Below are positions 44,255 through 54,042 of a stretch of DNA of 64,000 nucleotides, one piece after another. Position 1 is the stretch's first letter; each line of letters begins with the position of its first letter. Location of the stretch: NCBI GenBank assembly GCA_016794465.1, contig JAEUKA010000070.1, positions 62,001-126,000 on the forward strand, read 5' to 3'. A program made the position numbers and the translations under genes. Source of the DNA: Myxococcales bacterium (lineage in GTDB: Bacteria; Myxococcota_A; Polyangia; Palsa-1104; JAEUJZ01). A model generated the notes under the pieces. The model did not search any database, had not been told where the DNA came from, and saw nothing but the letters and a program-made list of their open reading frames with translations.

Positions 44255-45856
44255 GTGTCTGCCTGCTTCCTTACCGCTGCCAATCACAGTACAACCATAC
44301 CCATGGGAACTTCGCTGCGTCGTAAGTTGATTCTGTCTGCGCTGGGACTCTCGGCGGTTCTGGTGCCGGCGCTGACCATTCCGTGGTTTGGTGCACGGCG
44401 ATTACCGGGAACTCGCTCGTCGACGAACTTGCCTGCGCCGTATCTGTTTCCGCCCGGCTTTTTGTGGGGTACAGCGACGGCGGCCTACCAGATTGAAGAC
44501 ACCCAGGACGATGACTGGGCAGCATTCGAGCGGGACGTGGTGGCGCATCATCGCGTCGAGCATCGTGCTCCCGGACAGGCTCAGCCAGGCCACATTCACA
44601 AGCTGACCGATTTTTCTGAAGAGGTGCGGCTGAAAAAGACCGACTTCGATGCGCGGATCGAGAGTGATCTGGCGATGGCGGCGGCGATGAAGCACAGCTC
44701 GTACCGCTTCTCGATCTCGTGGAGTCGTCTGTTTCCGCGTCAAGAGATGACCGAGCCTGACCCGGCGGGGATTGCCTACTACCAGCGGATCTTTGCGGCG
44801 CTTGATCAGCACCGGCTCAAGCCGGCGGTGACGCTATTCCACTTCGTGAGCCCGTCGTGGTTTTGGCAAGAGCAGGGCGGCAAGCGGGGCTGGGAGCGTG
44901 CAGATGCCCTGCTTCATTTCGAGCGCTTCGTCGCTGCGGTCGTGAAACACTTCGGTGGTCGAGCCGAGCTGTGGTGCACCCTCAATGAGCCGATGGTCTA
45001 TGCCTACGCCGGCTATCTCGACGGGACGTTTCCGCCGCTCGAAAAACGGAGCGGGCCGCCGGCGCTGGTGCCGGTGCTCAGTCAGCTGTTGCGGGCGCAT
45101 GCGCTGGCCTATCGGCTGCTCAAAGAGGATGCTGCGCGACGGGGCAAACCAGTGCAGGTCGGCATTGCCCAGCACGTCCGTGCCTTTCAACCGCTCCGCA
45201 ACCATCACCCGCTCGATCGGCTGACGGCGCAGATCATCGACCAGGCCTTCGTCTGGGACTTTTTGGATGCGCTGCACAGCGGTCAGCTTCGCTCGAAGGT
45301 CATGAACGTTGACCTATCGATTCCGGGGCTGGCCGGCACGCAGGACTACGTCGGACTGAACTACTACGGGCGCTTTTACGTGAAGAGCAATTTGCTGCGG
45401 CCAACGAAGTTTGAGGTGCTGATGCACGATCCGAACAACGTCGCCGAAGACAAGCCGAACGAGCTGGGCTGGGCGTCGTATCCCGAGGGCTTCCGTCTCG
45501 CGCTGCTCAAAGCCCATCAGCGCTATCACCTACCGCTGTATGTCCTCGAGAACGGGACCGCTGACTCTAAGCTCGAGGACAGCGATCGGCAGCGGCTTCT
45601 CGTCGAGCATCTGCGCGAAATGTATCTGGCGCAACAGCAGGGCGTCGACGTTCGCGGCTACTTCCACTGGTCGCTGTTTGACAACTTCGAGTGGGCCGAG
45701 GGCTTTACCGCGCGCTTCGGCCTCACCCACATCGACTACCAGAACCACTTCCACAGAACGCCACGTCCGTCGGCTGCGCTATATACCCGCATCATTGAAA
45801 ACAATGGACTCGATGCCGCGCTGCTCTCCCAGTACGGGCCGTGGCCGCAGCCCTGA
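44255..45856 (+). CDS. Family 1 glycoside hydrolase (beta-glucosidase-like), membrane-anchored or exported
   Basis: This is a GH1 beta-glycosidase. Motifs are FLWGTATAAYQIE, the acid/base Glu in TLNEPMVYAYAGY and the nucleophile Glu in YVLENGTAD. RLALLKAHQRYHLPLYVLEN and the end FHRTPRPSAALYTRIIE also match. I choose GTG 44255, which has GAGGAAGAGG upstream; ATG 44303 without a ribosome site is the alternative. The N-terminus carries a hydrophobic export segment (RRKLILSALGLSAVLVPALT), unusual for GH1 enzymes, which are mostly cytoplasmic. No sugar transporter is nearby. Confidence 0.9.
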   Translation: MSACFLTAANHSTTIPMGTSLRRKLILSALGLSAVLVPALTIPWFGARRLPGTRSSTNLPAPYLFPPGFLWGTATAAYQIEDTQDDDWAAFERDVVAHHRVEHRAPGQAQPGHIHKLTDFSEEVRLKKTDFDARIESDLAMAAAMKHSSYRFSISWSRLFPRQEMTEPDPAGIAYYQRIFAALDQHRLKPAVTLFHFVSPSWFWQEQGGKRGWERADALLHFERFVAAVVKHFGGRAELWCTLNEPMVYAYAGYLDGTFPPLEKRSGPPALVPVLSQLLRAHALAYRLLKEDAARRGKPVQVGIAQHVRAFQPLRNHHPLDRLTAQIIDQAFVWDFLDALHSGQLRSKVMNVDLSIPGLAGTQDYVGLNYYGRFYVKSNLLRPTKFEVLMHDPNNVAEDKPNELGWASYPEGFRLALLKAHQRYHLPLYVLENGTADSKLEDSDRQRLLVEHLREMYLAQQQGVDVRGYFHWSLFDNFEWAEGFTARFGLTHIDYQNHFHRTPRPSAALYTRIIENNGLDAALLSQYGPWPQP

Positions 45857-46031
45857 TCCGAGACAAGCCGCGACGCGCCGAGCACGCTGGGCCAGCAAAA
45901 GCGAACACCAACAGCGCGCTCGGGTTACGTCACTGAGTAAGGTAGGAAGTTGCGAGAAGAGACGGCGGGAGGAAGAGCCCGCTATGAGGGGCGCAAGTGG
46001 CTGCATCCACTGCGCCGTGCCTATACGCTGG

Positions 46032-46544
46032 CTAGAGCTTGCAGGCCGTTGCGGGGTCTTGACAGGCCGGCGGAATCGACACGCCGAACGAGTCCTTGGG
46101 AAGGCTCGCTCCGTTGCCGTCGACATTGAAGCCCTTCTGGCGATCGGCGTCGCACATACAGAGCTTCTTGCAGCAGAACGTCTCGCCCGTGGGATCGGGC
46201 ACTACCGAGGCGACAGCACAAACGTACTTGCCGCAGCGGTTGTCGTTCTCGTAAGGGCTGCCACAGTCGTCATCGGTGTTGCATTCGGCTGTGCAGATTG
46301 CCAGCTCATTGGCGCGGTGATCGGCCTTGGCGAGCGCATTGGTGTTGTCCATGACTTTCGGCGTAATCATGCACAGACGCGTCGGGCAATCTGGAGCCGG
46401 GTTCACGAACGTCACTCCGCTCATCACTTTGGACGCCAGCGGATTGTTGCAGGCTCGGCCGATCTGATTGTCAGTACACCCAGAAAGCATCAGGGCGAGG
46501 CCGAGGGAGCAAAACGAAAACCATGCGGCGAGACGGCGCTTCAT
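46032..46544 (-). CDS. Cysteine-rich lipoprotein
   Basis: ATG 46544 opens MKRRLAAWFSFCSLGLALML, then SGCTDNQ, a lipoprotein signal with lipobox Cys. The 170-residue protein is very Cys-rich (CNTDDDC, RCGKYVC, FCCKKLCMC, CQDPATACKL) and probably disulfide-bonded. The CTAECNTDDDCGSP spacing resembles the small Cys-rich domains of myxobacterial lipoproteins. No catalytic motif is seen. It faces away from the Glt-like cluster. Confidence 0.8.
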   Translation of the reverse strand: MKRRLAAWFSFCSLGLALMLSGCTDNQIGRACNNPLASKVMSGVTFVNPAPDCPTRLCMITPKVMDNTNALAKADHRANELAICTAECNTDDDCGSPYENDNRCGKYVCAVASVVPDPTGETFCCKKLCMCDADRQKGFNVDGNGASLPKDSFGVSIPPACQDPATACKL

Positions 46545-46824
46545 ACTTAATAGATCCTCCGACCTGGATGTCACAAGTCTTGGACAGGATACACGTTCGT
46601 ACTGCCTAGTCAAGCCCTGCGTCCGTTGCCCGCATTCCCTCGAACGTGGAGTCCTGGAGTCGCAGAGGCACTGGAAACATCCACCGAGTATAGCTGTGAG
46701 TGTGCGACTTGTCACCATGGCACCTACCTTACCTACCTGGAATCGATTAGGCATCGATCCGATGAACGCGAGTTTGAGTCGGCTGCCGCTGTCATCACGC
46801 TGGCCTCTCGCGAACAAGCGAGCC

Positions 46825-46854
46825 TTGACACCCAGAGTTGCGGGTTCGTATAAT
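46825..46854 (+). promoter_or_regulatory. Consensus sigma-70 promoter leading the Glt-like cluster
   Basis: TTGACA (46825-46830), 18 bases, TATAAT (46849-46854): both hexamers are perfect. It lies about 162 bp upstream of ATG 47016, giving a long 5' leader. The rest of the gap 46545-47015 shows nothing else recognisable. Confidence 0.8.
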
Positions 46855-47015
46855 CGCCACGCTTGGCTACGGAAGACACAATTCTGTCGGCATGTCTCGT
46901 GCTGGTAAGGCACCGACCTGACGGTCAGATCTCGTTTAGAGAGCAGGGACCACACGTGGTGGCATCGAATAACTATCCGCATGTGCCGAAGCGGTTTGGA
47001 GACAGGGGTTTGCGC

Positions 47016-48701
47016 ATGAACCGTACTCTGAGGAACACCGTCGCTGCTGTCGCAACTTGCCTGGCTGTTGCCAGCCCGGCGGTCGCGAAGAAGAAGCAAA
47101 AGGACGCTGACCTGCAGCCTGCCCCACAGGCAGCGAATCCTGCGGCACAGGGCGGCGCAGCGGCTGCACCGACGGTAGAGAGCAGCGCGCCGCCATCGAA
47201 GACCCTGGAGCGTGCACTCAAGCTCTATGACAGCGAAGACTACTACATGTCTTCGATTGAGCTGAACAAGGTCGTCGAGGGTCAGTCCGGCGACGATGAG
47301 GGAAACAAGCAGCGCGCCGAGTTCTTTATGGGCAAGACGCTGTTTAACCTCAAGTTCTACTCGGCGTCGCTGTCCTACTTCAACAAGATCGTTGATAAGG
47401 GCCAGTCGCATCGCTACTACCAGAAAACGCTGCAGTGGCTGGCCTCGCTGTCGCGTTTCCTTCCTGAGTCGGCAGGCGTGCTCGAGAAGATCGGCAAGTA
47501 CAACCGGCAGGACTTGGAACAGCCTGCTCTCGAGCCGGTGCGTAACGAGCTGTACTACCTGCTGGCTCGTTACCACTACACGAAGAGCAACTTTAAAGAA
47601 GCGCTGGAGCTCTTTGCGCTCGTGCCTGAGGGTAACGAGTTCTTTGCGCGAGCGAAGTACCTCGAAGGCATTATCCATGTCCGTGAGAATCGCGGCAAGG
47701 AGGCAGCCGAGGCATTCCGTCAGATCCTTCGTAAGGCCAAGGGTGGCGATGCGATGACGGCGGAGTTTGAGGACATGGCGAACCTGGCGTTGGCTCGCGT
47801 GTTCTATGCGACGCGCCAGTTTCCGCAAGCGATCCGCTTCTACGACAAGCTGCCGTCGGAGTCTCCGGATTGGCTGCCGTCGCTGTTCGAGTCGAGCTGG
47901 GCGCACTTCCAGATCGATGCCGACGACAAAGCGCTCGGGAACATCCACACCCTGAACGCGCCGTTCTTCGAGAACGAGTTCTTCCCCGAGTCGATCATTC
48001 TGCGCGCCGTGATCTTCTTCCAGCGCTGCAACTACGAGCGAGCGATGGAGACGCTGGTTGAGTTCAACCAGACCTATCCAGCCCTTCGCGAAGAGATCCT
48101 CTCGCTCGTGAAGAAGTACCCGGACAACGCCGAGCTGTATAAGTACATCTTGAAAATCCGCTCGGGTGAAGCCGGTCTGTCGGATCGCGTGCAGCGGGCT
48201 TCCGATGGTGCACTGCAAGATCGTACCTTGGCGAAGACGCTGGACTATGTCACCGAGCTGGATCGCGAGCTGTCGCAGGTCGACAAGGCTGATCCTAGCT
48301 GGAAGTCGACGGCCGTCGCTGGCACAGTTCTGCAGGACCTGACCCTTCAGAAGTCGATCGCTGAGAATGAGGCCGGTGGTCTTGCCCGCAAGCGCCTTGA
48401 GCGTCTGGCCAGCGAGATTCAAGAGCTGATCAAGCAGGCGATCAAGATCGAGTACGAAACCCTGCAGGGACAGAAAGGCGTACTCGAGGCCAACATCAAG
48501 GGCGAGCAGGCCAGCATCAGTGGCACCTCGAAGAAGGCGGTGAACATCTCTGCCGACGACGAGCACGTCTACTGGAAGTTCAATGGCGAGTACTGGAAAG
48601 ACGAGCTTGGATACTACCGGTTCCGCGTCGTCAACCGGTGCGAGCAGTCTAAGGGTGGAGCGGCTCCGGCCGCCGCCGCCGCTGGGATGCCTCCGGGCTA
48701 G
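47016..48701 (+). CDS. Exported TPR-like protein at the head of the Glt-like cluster
   Basis: ATG 47016 gives a classic signal peptide, MNRTLRNTVAAVATCLAVAS, cut near PAVA-KKK. The 561-residue product then has an Ala/Pro-rich linker and TPR-like hairpins: KLYDSEDYYMSSIELNKVVE, YLEGIIHVRENRGKEAAEAF and LARVFYATRQFPQAIRFYDK. After a coiled-coil-prone stretch (ENEAGGLARKRLERLASEIQ) it ends with an aromatic tail (HVYWKFNGEYWKDELGYYRF). The family is typical of myxobacteria; its exact role is unknown. It is the first gene after the consensus promoter and lies 130 bp before the AgmU-like gene. Confidence 0.82.
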   Translation: MNRTLRNTVAAVATCLAVASPAVAKKKQKDADLQPAPQAANPAAQGGAAAAPTVESSAPPSKTLERALKLYDSEDYYMSSIELNKVVEGQSGDDEGNKQRAEFFMGKTLFNLKFYSASLSYFNKIVDKGQSHRYYQKTLQWLASLSRFLPESAGVLEKIGKYNRQDLEQPALEPVRNELYYLLARYHYTKSNFKEALELFALVPEGNEFFARAKYLEGIIHVRENRGKEAAEAFRQILRKAKGGDAMTAEFEDMANLALARVFYATRQFPQAIRFYDKLPSESPDWLPSLFESSWAHFQIDADDKALGNIHTLNAPFFENEFFPESIILRAVIFFQRCNYERAMETLVEFNQTYPALREEILSLVKKYPDNAELYKYILKIRSGEAGLSDRVQRASDGALQDRTLAKTLDYVTELDRELSQVDKADPSWKSTAVAGTVLQDLTLQKSIAENEAGGLARKRLERLASEIQELIKQAIKIEYETLQGQKGVLEANIKGEQASISGTSKKAVNISADDEHVYWKFNGEYWKDELGYYRFRVVNRCEQSKGGAAPAAAAAGMPPG

Positions 48702-48831
48702 GTCTAGCGGAGCAAGAAGTTTTGTCCCGAGAGTGGTCGGGTAGGAAAAAGTGGGCGACCTAGATGGTCGCCTCATCCATTTCCGGCCCGAACATGAGGC
48801 GAAGACCTTCACTGAGCGAGAATCAGGCGAA

Positions 48832-51800
48832 ATGTTAAAAGCACCTCCATCCCGAATCCTCTGTGGACCTCTGGTCGCAGCGTTGGTCCTGGGCGGAATT
48901 TCCACCGCATGGGCGAGTGGAAAAATCCAAAAGAAAGAGGAGACCGTCGACGCCAAGCAGACGGCGCTCACCAAGCCAGTCTCGAAGGCAGATCGCGACA
49001 AGAAAAAGCCCGATCTGGCGATCTCCGATGTCTTTTCTGGTAAGGGCGCAGACCTGAAGGCCGTGACCGATGCCCAGATCAAGGTTCTTCAGCGTCTGAT
49101 CGATGCGACCAGTGAGGGCGATGCAGAGAAGCCGGACCTGCTCTTCCGAATGGCGGAGCTCTATGCCGAGCAGCAGAGCTACTACAACTTCAAGGCCCGC
49201 ACTCTCGACGAGACGATCTTCACCGCGAAAGAGAAGGGCGACGTCGCGAAAGAGAATCAGCTCAAGGCCCAGCAGGCTGACTACGAAAAGCGCGAAAAGG
49301 CCTGGCTGATGGAGGCGGTCAAGAAGTACTTGGAGGTCGCCAACGGCCCCAAGTATCAGAACTACACGAAGATGGATCAGGTCCTCTTTTACCTCGCGTA
49401 TCTGCTGACGCAGGTGAAAAAAGAGGATCAGGCCCGGGTGTTCTTTAAGCGCCTCATCAAAGACTACCCGCAGTCGCAGTTCCTCCCACACGCCTATCTG
49501 TCCTTCGGCGAGTACTTCTTCGAGAACAAGGATCTCGAGAACGCGCTGAAGTTCTACGAGAAGGTGCTTGCCTACCAGGACAGCCCGGTCTACGGCTTCG
49601 CCCTTTATAAAAAGGGTTGGGTCTATTACAACCAGACCGACTTTAAGAACGCGATGGCGACGTTCATTGATGTCATCGACTTCGCCACCAAAGGTCGCCC
49701 TGGGAAGCCGAAGGGAGATCCGCAGCTGCAGAAGGAAGCGCGCAAGGATCTGGTTCGCACCTACGCTCAGGTCGGTACACCCGAGAAGGCGTGGCCGTTC
49801 TTCCAGAAGTACGGCAAAGACTTTGCGCCGAACATGCTGGAGATCCTGGCCGATCTCTACAACGCGCAAGGCAAGTTCCTCGACAGCGTGAAGACCTACC
49901 GCGAGCTCATCAAGCTCAACCCGAACTCGGACAAGCTCTGCAACTGGCAGACTGAGATTCTCAAGAACACGCTCTCGATGACTGGTTCGCGAGCAGTTCC
50001 CGAGACGGTGAAAGAGCTGCAACGTCTCTCGGCGATCTACGAGAAGGTTTCCGAGATGAAGAACATCAAGAAGGACTCTCTTGATGAGTGCCGCGACAAC
50101 ACCGCAGGCATGCTCCGCGAGTTGGCGACGGTGTGGCACAAAGAAGCGCAGAAGACGGGCGTGATGGACACCTACGCCAACGCCTCGGATCTGTACAAGG
50201 AGTACATCCGGCGCTTCCCGAAGGAGAAGGACAGCTACCTGATGCACTTCTGGTACGCCGAGCTGCTCTTCAAGCTCGGTTCGATGGACAACAAGCCGTC
50301 GAGTGACTGGTACTGCCAGGCGGCGCCGGTCTACACCGATGTCGTCAAGATGGACCAGAAGGGCAAGTACCTCAAGGATGCGGCGTATGCAGCCGTTATC
50401 TCGTGGAAGAACTGCCTGGACGTGTCCGATGAAGGTGCTGATGCGGCGGAAGAGGCCAAGAAGGCTCTTGCTGAGAAGCGGGCGCAGCGCAAGCAGGTCG
50501 AAGCCGCGAAGAAGGACAAGGACAAGCACAGCGAAGAAGAGCAGCTTGCTCCGAAGCCGATTCCCGAGAAGATTCAGAAGATGATGGACGCCTTCGATAC
50601 GTACATTCAGTACGTGCCGGAAGCGCCAGAGCTGCCGACGATCAAGTACCGACGGGCGCGCATCTTCTTCGAGAACAACTACTTCGACAAGGCGATCCCG
50701 CTGTTCAAGGATCTTGCTGAAAATCACTCGAAGAGCGACATGGCGCTCTACTCCGCAAACCTACTCCTCGAGTGTATTGCCATCAAGATCAAGCTCGACA
50801 AGGCGAAGGGCGACGAGTGGGTCGCGCTGATGGAGAAGCAGGTCGACAAGTTCGCCGGCATGCCAGATCTGACGAAGGACAAGGAGTTCGAGGAAACCCT
50901 TCAGAAGATCAAGAACAGCCTGCTTCGTATCAAGATTGAAGTCGTCGAGAAGATGGGCGACTACCGGCAAGCGGGTGTGCTCTACCTGCAGCTGGCGGAG
51001 CGGTTCCCGAATGATCCGAAGCTCGCCGAACTCTACTTCAACGCCTCGGTCAACTTCGAGCGGGCGCGGCTGATCGGTCTGGCGATCCAGGGTCGTGAGC
51101 GACTCATCCAGCTTCGTCCTGATGATCCGCTGGCGAAGAAGGCGATCTATCGACTCGGTCAGAACTACCAGTTCATTGCCTTCTACGAGCAAGCTGCGGA
51201 CAAGTACGAGACGTTCGCAACCAAGTTCCCCGGTGAGTTCTCGGACCCGAAAGAGAAGGACCCGGCCAAGAAGGTCGATGCGCCTCTCGCGCTCAATACG
51301 GCGGCATTCTTCCGTCGCGGCCTTGGTCAGACCGACAAGTCGATTGAGCTCGTCAACCTGTTTATTAAGAACTACGGCGGTCGCAAGGAGTTCTACGATC
51401 AGGCTGCCGGCGTGTTCTTCGATATGGGCCAGATCTACGAGCAGCGGAAAGACTGGGCGAAGGTCAAGCAGCACTTCGCCGAGTACCTGAAGTCCTGGTC
51501 GGCCAAGGGTGGCATCGATCGCCAGATCATCGCCGAGGTCAAGCTGGGCGAGATTGCCTGGCGTGAGTCGTGCCCGCTGCAGAATCAGCCGAGCGGCGCT
51601 TGCCTTGAGATCAAGCGTGTTCGCGCCAGTGCGGCAACGGCTCTGCAAGCGAAGACGGCCGCCGCTGCGAAAAACAAGAAGGTCAAGAACAAGGGCCCGC
51701 TCAAGCTCGGCCAGTGTGGTCCGGAGACGAAGTCGAAGATCTCTGTTCAGGATCGTCGGCCAGCACAGGTGAAAGAGGCGATGGGGCACTTCCAGAAGGC

Positions 51801-52491
51801 GCTTGACCTATACAAAGGTGGAGCGGCAGCTGCGAACGTCCCCAAGAATGACGAGCAGGAGCGCGATCGTCGCGTTGCGGTCATGACCTACCACACCGCG
51901 ATGGCGAAGATGTACCAAGGCGACCAGCTCTATGAAGAGCTGATCAAGATGACTGTTCCGACGGGCCTGGTCTTCGATACAACCAAGAAGAAGGAGATGG
52001 AGGCCTCGACCAAGAAGTTCAAGGGCTGGATTGAAGGCAAGACCAAGAAGCTCCTCGACGCGCAGAAGCTCTACCAGGGCGTCATTCTGATGAAGAATGC
52101 GAACTGGGCCATCGCGGCGGCGGCGCGTATCGGTCAGCTGTTCCAGGACTTCGCCAACGGACTGTTCACCACCGAAGTTCCAACCCCGCCGCCGACGCCA
52201 TCGGGCATGGAGCGCGACGAGTGGGCAGACATGTTCCGTAATGCCTACTGCGACCAGATGACCGACCAAGCAGAGCCGCTCGATGCGAAGGCCGTCGAAG
52301 GTCTGAAGACCTGCCTCGACAAGTCGACCGAGCTGAACTGGTTCAACGAGTGGTCGAAGCTCTGCGAAGAGGAGCTCAACCAGATCAAGCCCTCCGAGTA
52401 TCCGCTTGCGTCGGAGATTCGCGCTGAGCCTGGTTATGCGGGTGTGACCTTGGATGTGGCGCAGCCGTTCCTGTCGCCGGCGGATAGGTAA
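48832..52491 (+). CDS. Exported large TPR protein, AgmU/GltD-like
   Basis: I use ATG 48832, whose product begins MLKAPPSRILCGPLVAALVL with a signal peptide ending near STAWA; an upstream start at 48751 would bury it. The 1,219-residue mature protein is almost entirely TPR-like: FYLAYLLTQVKKEDQARVFF, LSFGEYFFENKDLENALKFY and ALYKKGWVYYNQTDFKNAMA. A Lys/Glu-rich low-complexity stretch (KEAEKRAQRKQV-like, near 50450-50530) interrupts it. Length, export signal and order relative to the PglI-like gene match M. xanthus AgmU/GltD, a periplasmic TPR scaffold. It is followed directly by the GltE-like gene (TAATG). Confidence 0.75.
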   Translation: MLKAPPSRILCGPLVAALVLGGISTAWASGKIQKKEETVDAKQTALTKPVSKADRDKKKPDLAISDVFSGKGADLKAVTDAQIKVLQRLIDATSEGDAEKPDLLFRMAELYAEQQSYYNFKARTLDETIFTAKEKGDVAKENQLKAQQADYEKREKAWLMEAVKKYLEVANGPKYQNYTKMDQVLFYLAYLLTQVKKEDQARVFFKRLIKDYPQSQFLPHAYLSFGEYFFENKDLENALKFYEKVLAYQDSPVYGFALYKKGWVYYNQTDFKNAMATFIDVIDFATKGRPGKPKGDPQLQKEARKDLVRTYAQVGTPEKAWPFFQKYGKDFAPNMLEILADLYNAQGKFLDSVKTYRELIKLNPNSDKLCNWQTEILKNTLSMTGSRAVPETVKELQRLSAIYEKVSEMKNIKKDSLDECRDNTAGMLRELATVWHKEAQKTGVMDTYANASDLYKEYIRRFPKEKDSYLMHFWYAELLFKLGSMDNKPSSDWYCQAAPVYTDVVKMDQKGKYLKDAAYAAVISWKNCLDVSDEGADAAEEAKKALAEKRAQRKQVEAAKKDKDKHSEEEQLAPKPIPEKIQKMMDAFDTYIQYVPEAPELPTIKYRRARIFFENNYFDKAIPLFKDLAENHSKSDMALYSANLLLECIAIKIKLDKAKGDEWVALMEKQVDKFAGMPDLTKDKEFEETLQKIKNSLLRIKIEVVEKMGDYRQAGVLYLQLAERFPNDPKLAELYFNASVNFERARLIGLAIQGRERLIQLRPDDPLAKKAIYRLGQNYQFIAFYEQAADKYETFATKFPGEFSDPKEKDPAKKVDAPLALNTAAFFRRGLGQTDKSIELVNLFIKNYGGRKEFYDQAAGVFFDMGQIYEQRKDWAKVKQHFAEYLKSWSAKGGIDRQIIAEVKLGEIAWRESCPLQNQPSGACLEIKRVRASAATALQAKTAAAAKNKKVKNKGPLKLGQCGPETKSKISVQDRRPAQVKEAMGHFQKALDLYKGGAAAANVPKNDEQERDRRVAVMTYHTAMAKMYQGDQLYEELIKMTVPTGLVFDTTKKKEMEASTKKFKGWIEGKTKKLLDAQKLYQGVILMKNANWAIAAAARIGQLFQDFANGLFTTEVPTPPPTPSGMERDEWADMFRNAYCDQMTDQAEPLDAKAVEGLKTCLDKSTELNWFNEWSKLCEEELNQIKPSEYPLASEIRAEPGYAGVTLDVAQPFLSPADR

Positions 52492-52562
52492 TGACCATGC
52501 GCATGGATTGGAGAGAAGCTGTCATGGGTAGCGGCGCTGCTTCACAAGTGCGAGGAGTGCGG

Positions 52563-53948
52563 ATGGGTTCTTCCCTTCTTCGGTTAAGCATTGTCACGGG
52601 CCTGCTCCTTTCGGCGTCTACGGTGGTAGCGAAGAAAGAGAAAGGTCCGGTTGATGAGGCCGTCGAGAAATTCCGAGCGGCCCACGAGCGCAAGAAAGAG
52701 AGTCCTCCTGGGCCAATCGTGCTTTCTGCCGACGACTGCCAGAAGTTTGCCAAAGAGCTGCTCAAGGCGGGCGATAAGGAAAAAGCGCGCGAAGCCGACG
52801 CGATCTTCAATGCCGGAGCTGTCTATGAAGAGTGCGGCATGGAGAAGGACGCCGAGGCAATGTACAAGCAGGCGCTCTCGAAGAATCCGAAGCTGGCGCC
52901 CGCAATGAACAACCTCGGCGTGATGATGCAGCGTCAGGGCCGCACCAATGAGGCGATGCTGCAGTTCGAGAATGCGATCAAGGCAGATCCGAAGAGCCCG
53001 CTCGCAGTATCGGCATATAACAACCGAGGCGCGCTGCTGTATGAGCGCGCACGGCAAGCCAATAACAAAGCTGGATTTGATGAGGCAATCGGTCAGCTCC
53101 GTCGCGCGCTCGCGCTAGACGCAGAGTCGATGGCTGCATATCAAATTTTGGCTTCGATTTATTACACTACAGCAGAAGCGGACCGTTCCAAGCTTCGTCT
53201 TGCTCAGCTGGTGTGTGATGAAGCCAAAAAGATCAATCCTGATTACGCACCGATCTACAATACGCTGGGTCTGATCAAGCTGCGTAGCAAGGATGTGACC
53301 GGGGCGCTGACCGAGTTTCGTAAGGCTGCAACCCTTGATCCAGGCCTCACGGAAGCCCAGCTAAACATTGGCGCTATCAGCCTTTCGGCTCGTAGCTACA
53401 AGCAAGCAGAAGAGGCCTTCCAGGCAGTTCTCAAGAAGGTGCCAAATCACTTCGACGCCACAGTCGGAATGGGCGTGGCTCTTCGCGGTCAGCGCAAGTC
53501 TGATGATGCCGAGCAGTGGTACAACAAGGCACTTCAGTCGCAGGTTGATCCGAAGATGGAGCCTCGCCTGGAAGCAAAGAAGTGCGGAGTGCTCTATAAC
53601 CTGGGCCTGCTCTATCAGGACTACAAAAATGGCAGTCCTGAGGATATGAACAAAGGTAAGGATTTCTTTAACAAGTTTATGGCTTGTGAGAGGACCGACC
53701 AAGAGCATATCACAGATTCAAAGCGTCGTATCAAGGATATCGATGATACGTTCAAGGCGCTTGAAGAGCAGAAGAAGCTCGAAGAGGAGCTGAAGAAGCA
53801 GGTCGCAGAGATGGAGAAGCAGCAAAAGCTGATGGAAGAGCAGCAAAAGCAGCAAGGTGGTGGCGCGGGTGCTCCTCCGCCTGCTGGTGGTGCTCCTCCG
53901 CCTGCTGGTGGTGCGGCGCCAGCTGCTCCAGCCGCTCCGGCAAAGTAG
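52563..53948 (+). CDS. Exported TPR protein, AglT/GltE-like
   Basis: ATG 52563 has GAGGAG upstream and a signal peptide (MGSSLLRLSIVTGLLLSAST, cut at VVA-KK); an upstream ATG at 52491 overlaps the AgmU-like stop. The 461-residue protein has canonical TPR motifs: AMNNLGVMMQRQGRTNEAML, APIYNTLGLIKLRSKDVTGA and AQLNIGAISLSARSYKQAEE. It ends in a coiled coil (EEQKKLEEELKKQVAEMEKQ) and a Pro/Gly/Ala tail with repeated PPPAGGA. Bases about 53,100-53,750 have a visibly lower GC content than flanking genes. Position between AgmU-like and PglI-like genes fits GltE/AglT. Confidence 0.75.
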   Translation: MGSSLLRLSIVTGLLLSASTVVAKKEKGPVDEAVEKFRAAHERKKESPPGPIVLSADDCQKFAKELLKAGDKEKAREADAIFNAGAVYEECGMEKDAEAMYKQALSKNPKLAPAMNNLGVMMQRQGRTNEAMLQFENAIKADPKSPLAVSAYNNRGALLYERARQANNKAGFDEAIGQLRRALALDAESMAAYQILASIYYTTAEADRSKLRLAQLVCDEAKKINPDYAPIYNTLGLIKLRSKDVTGALTEFRKAATLDPGLTEAQLNIGAISLSARSYKQAEEAFQAVLKKVPNHFDATVGMGVALRGQRKSDDAEQWYNKALQSQVDPKMEPRLEAKKCGVLYNLGLLYQDYKNGSPEDMNKGKDFFNKFMACERTDQEHITDSKRRIKDIDDTFKALEEQKKLEEELKKQVAEMEKQQKLMEEQQKQQGGGAGAPPPAGGAPPPAGGAAPAAPAAPAK

Positions 53949-54042
53949 TGTAGAAATCAATGTGTTGGCGCGCAGGACTTGAACGAAGGCTGCGCGCTAC
54001 TTACTCTTTCGGTACGATCAGTCGGGCAAGGGAGGTTCTTCG

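Noticed and set aside
46032..49082. A 1,016-residue minus-strand gene
   Set aside because: Only its last 170 codons (from ATG 46544) carry a signal peptide and Cys-rich protein; the rest is the antisense of the TPR gene and of the promoter region.
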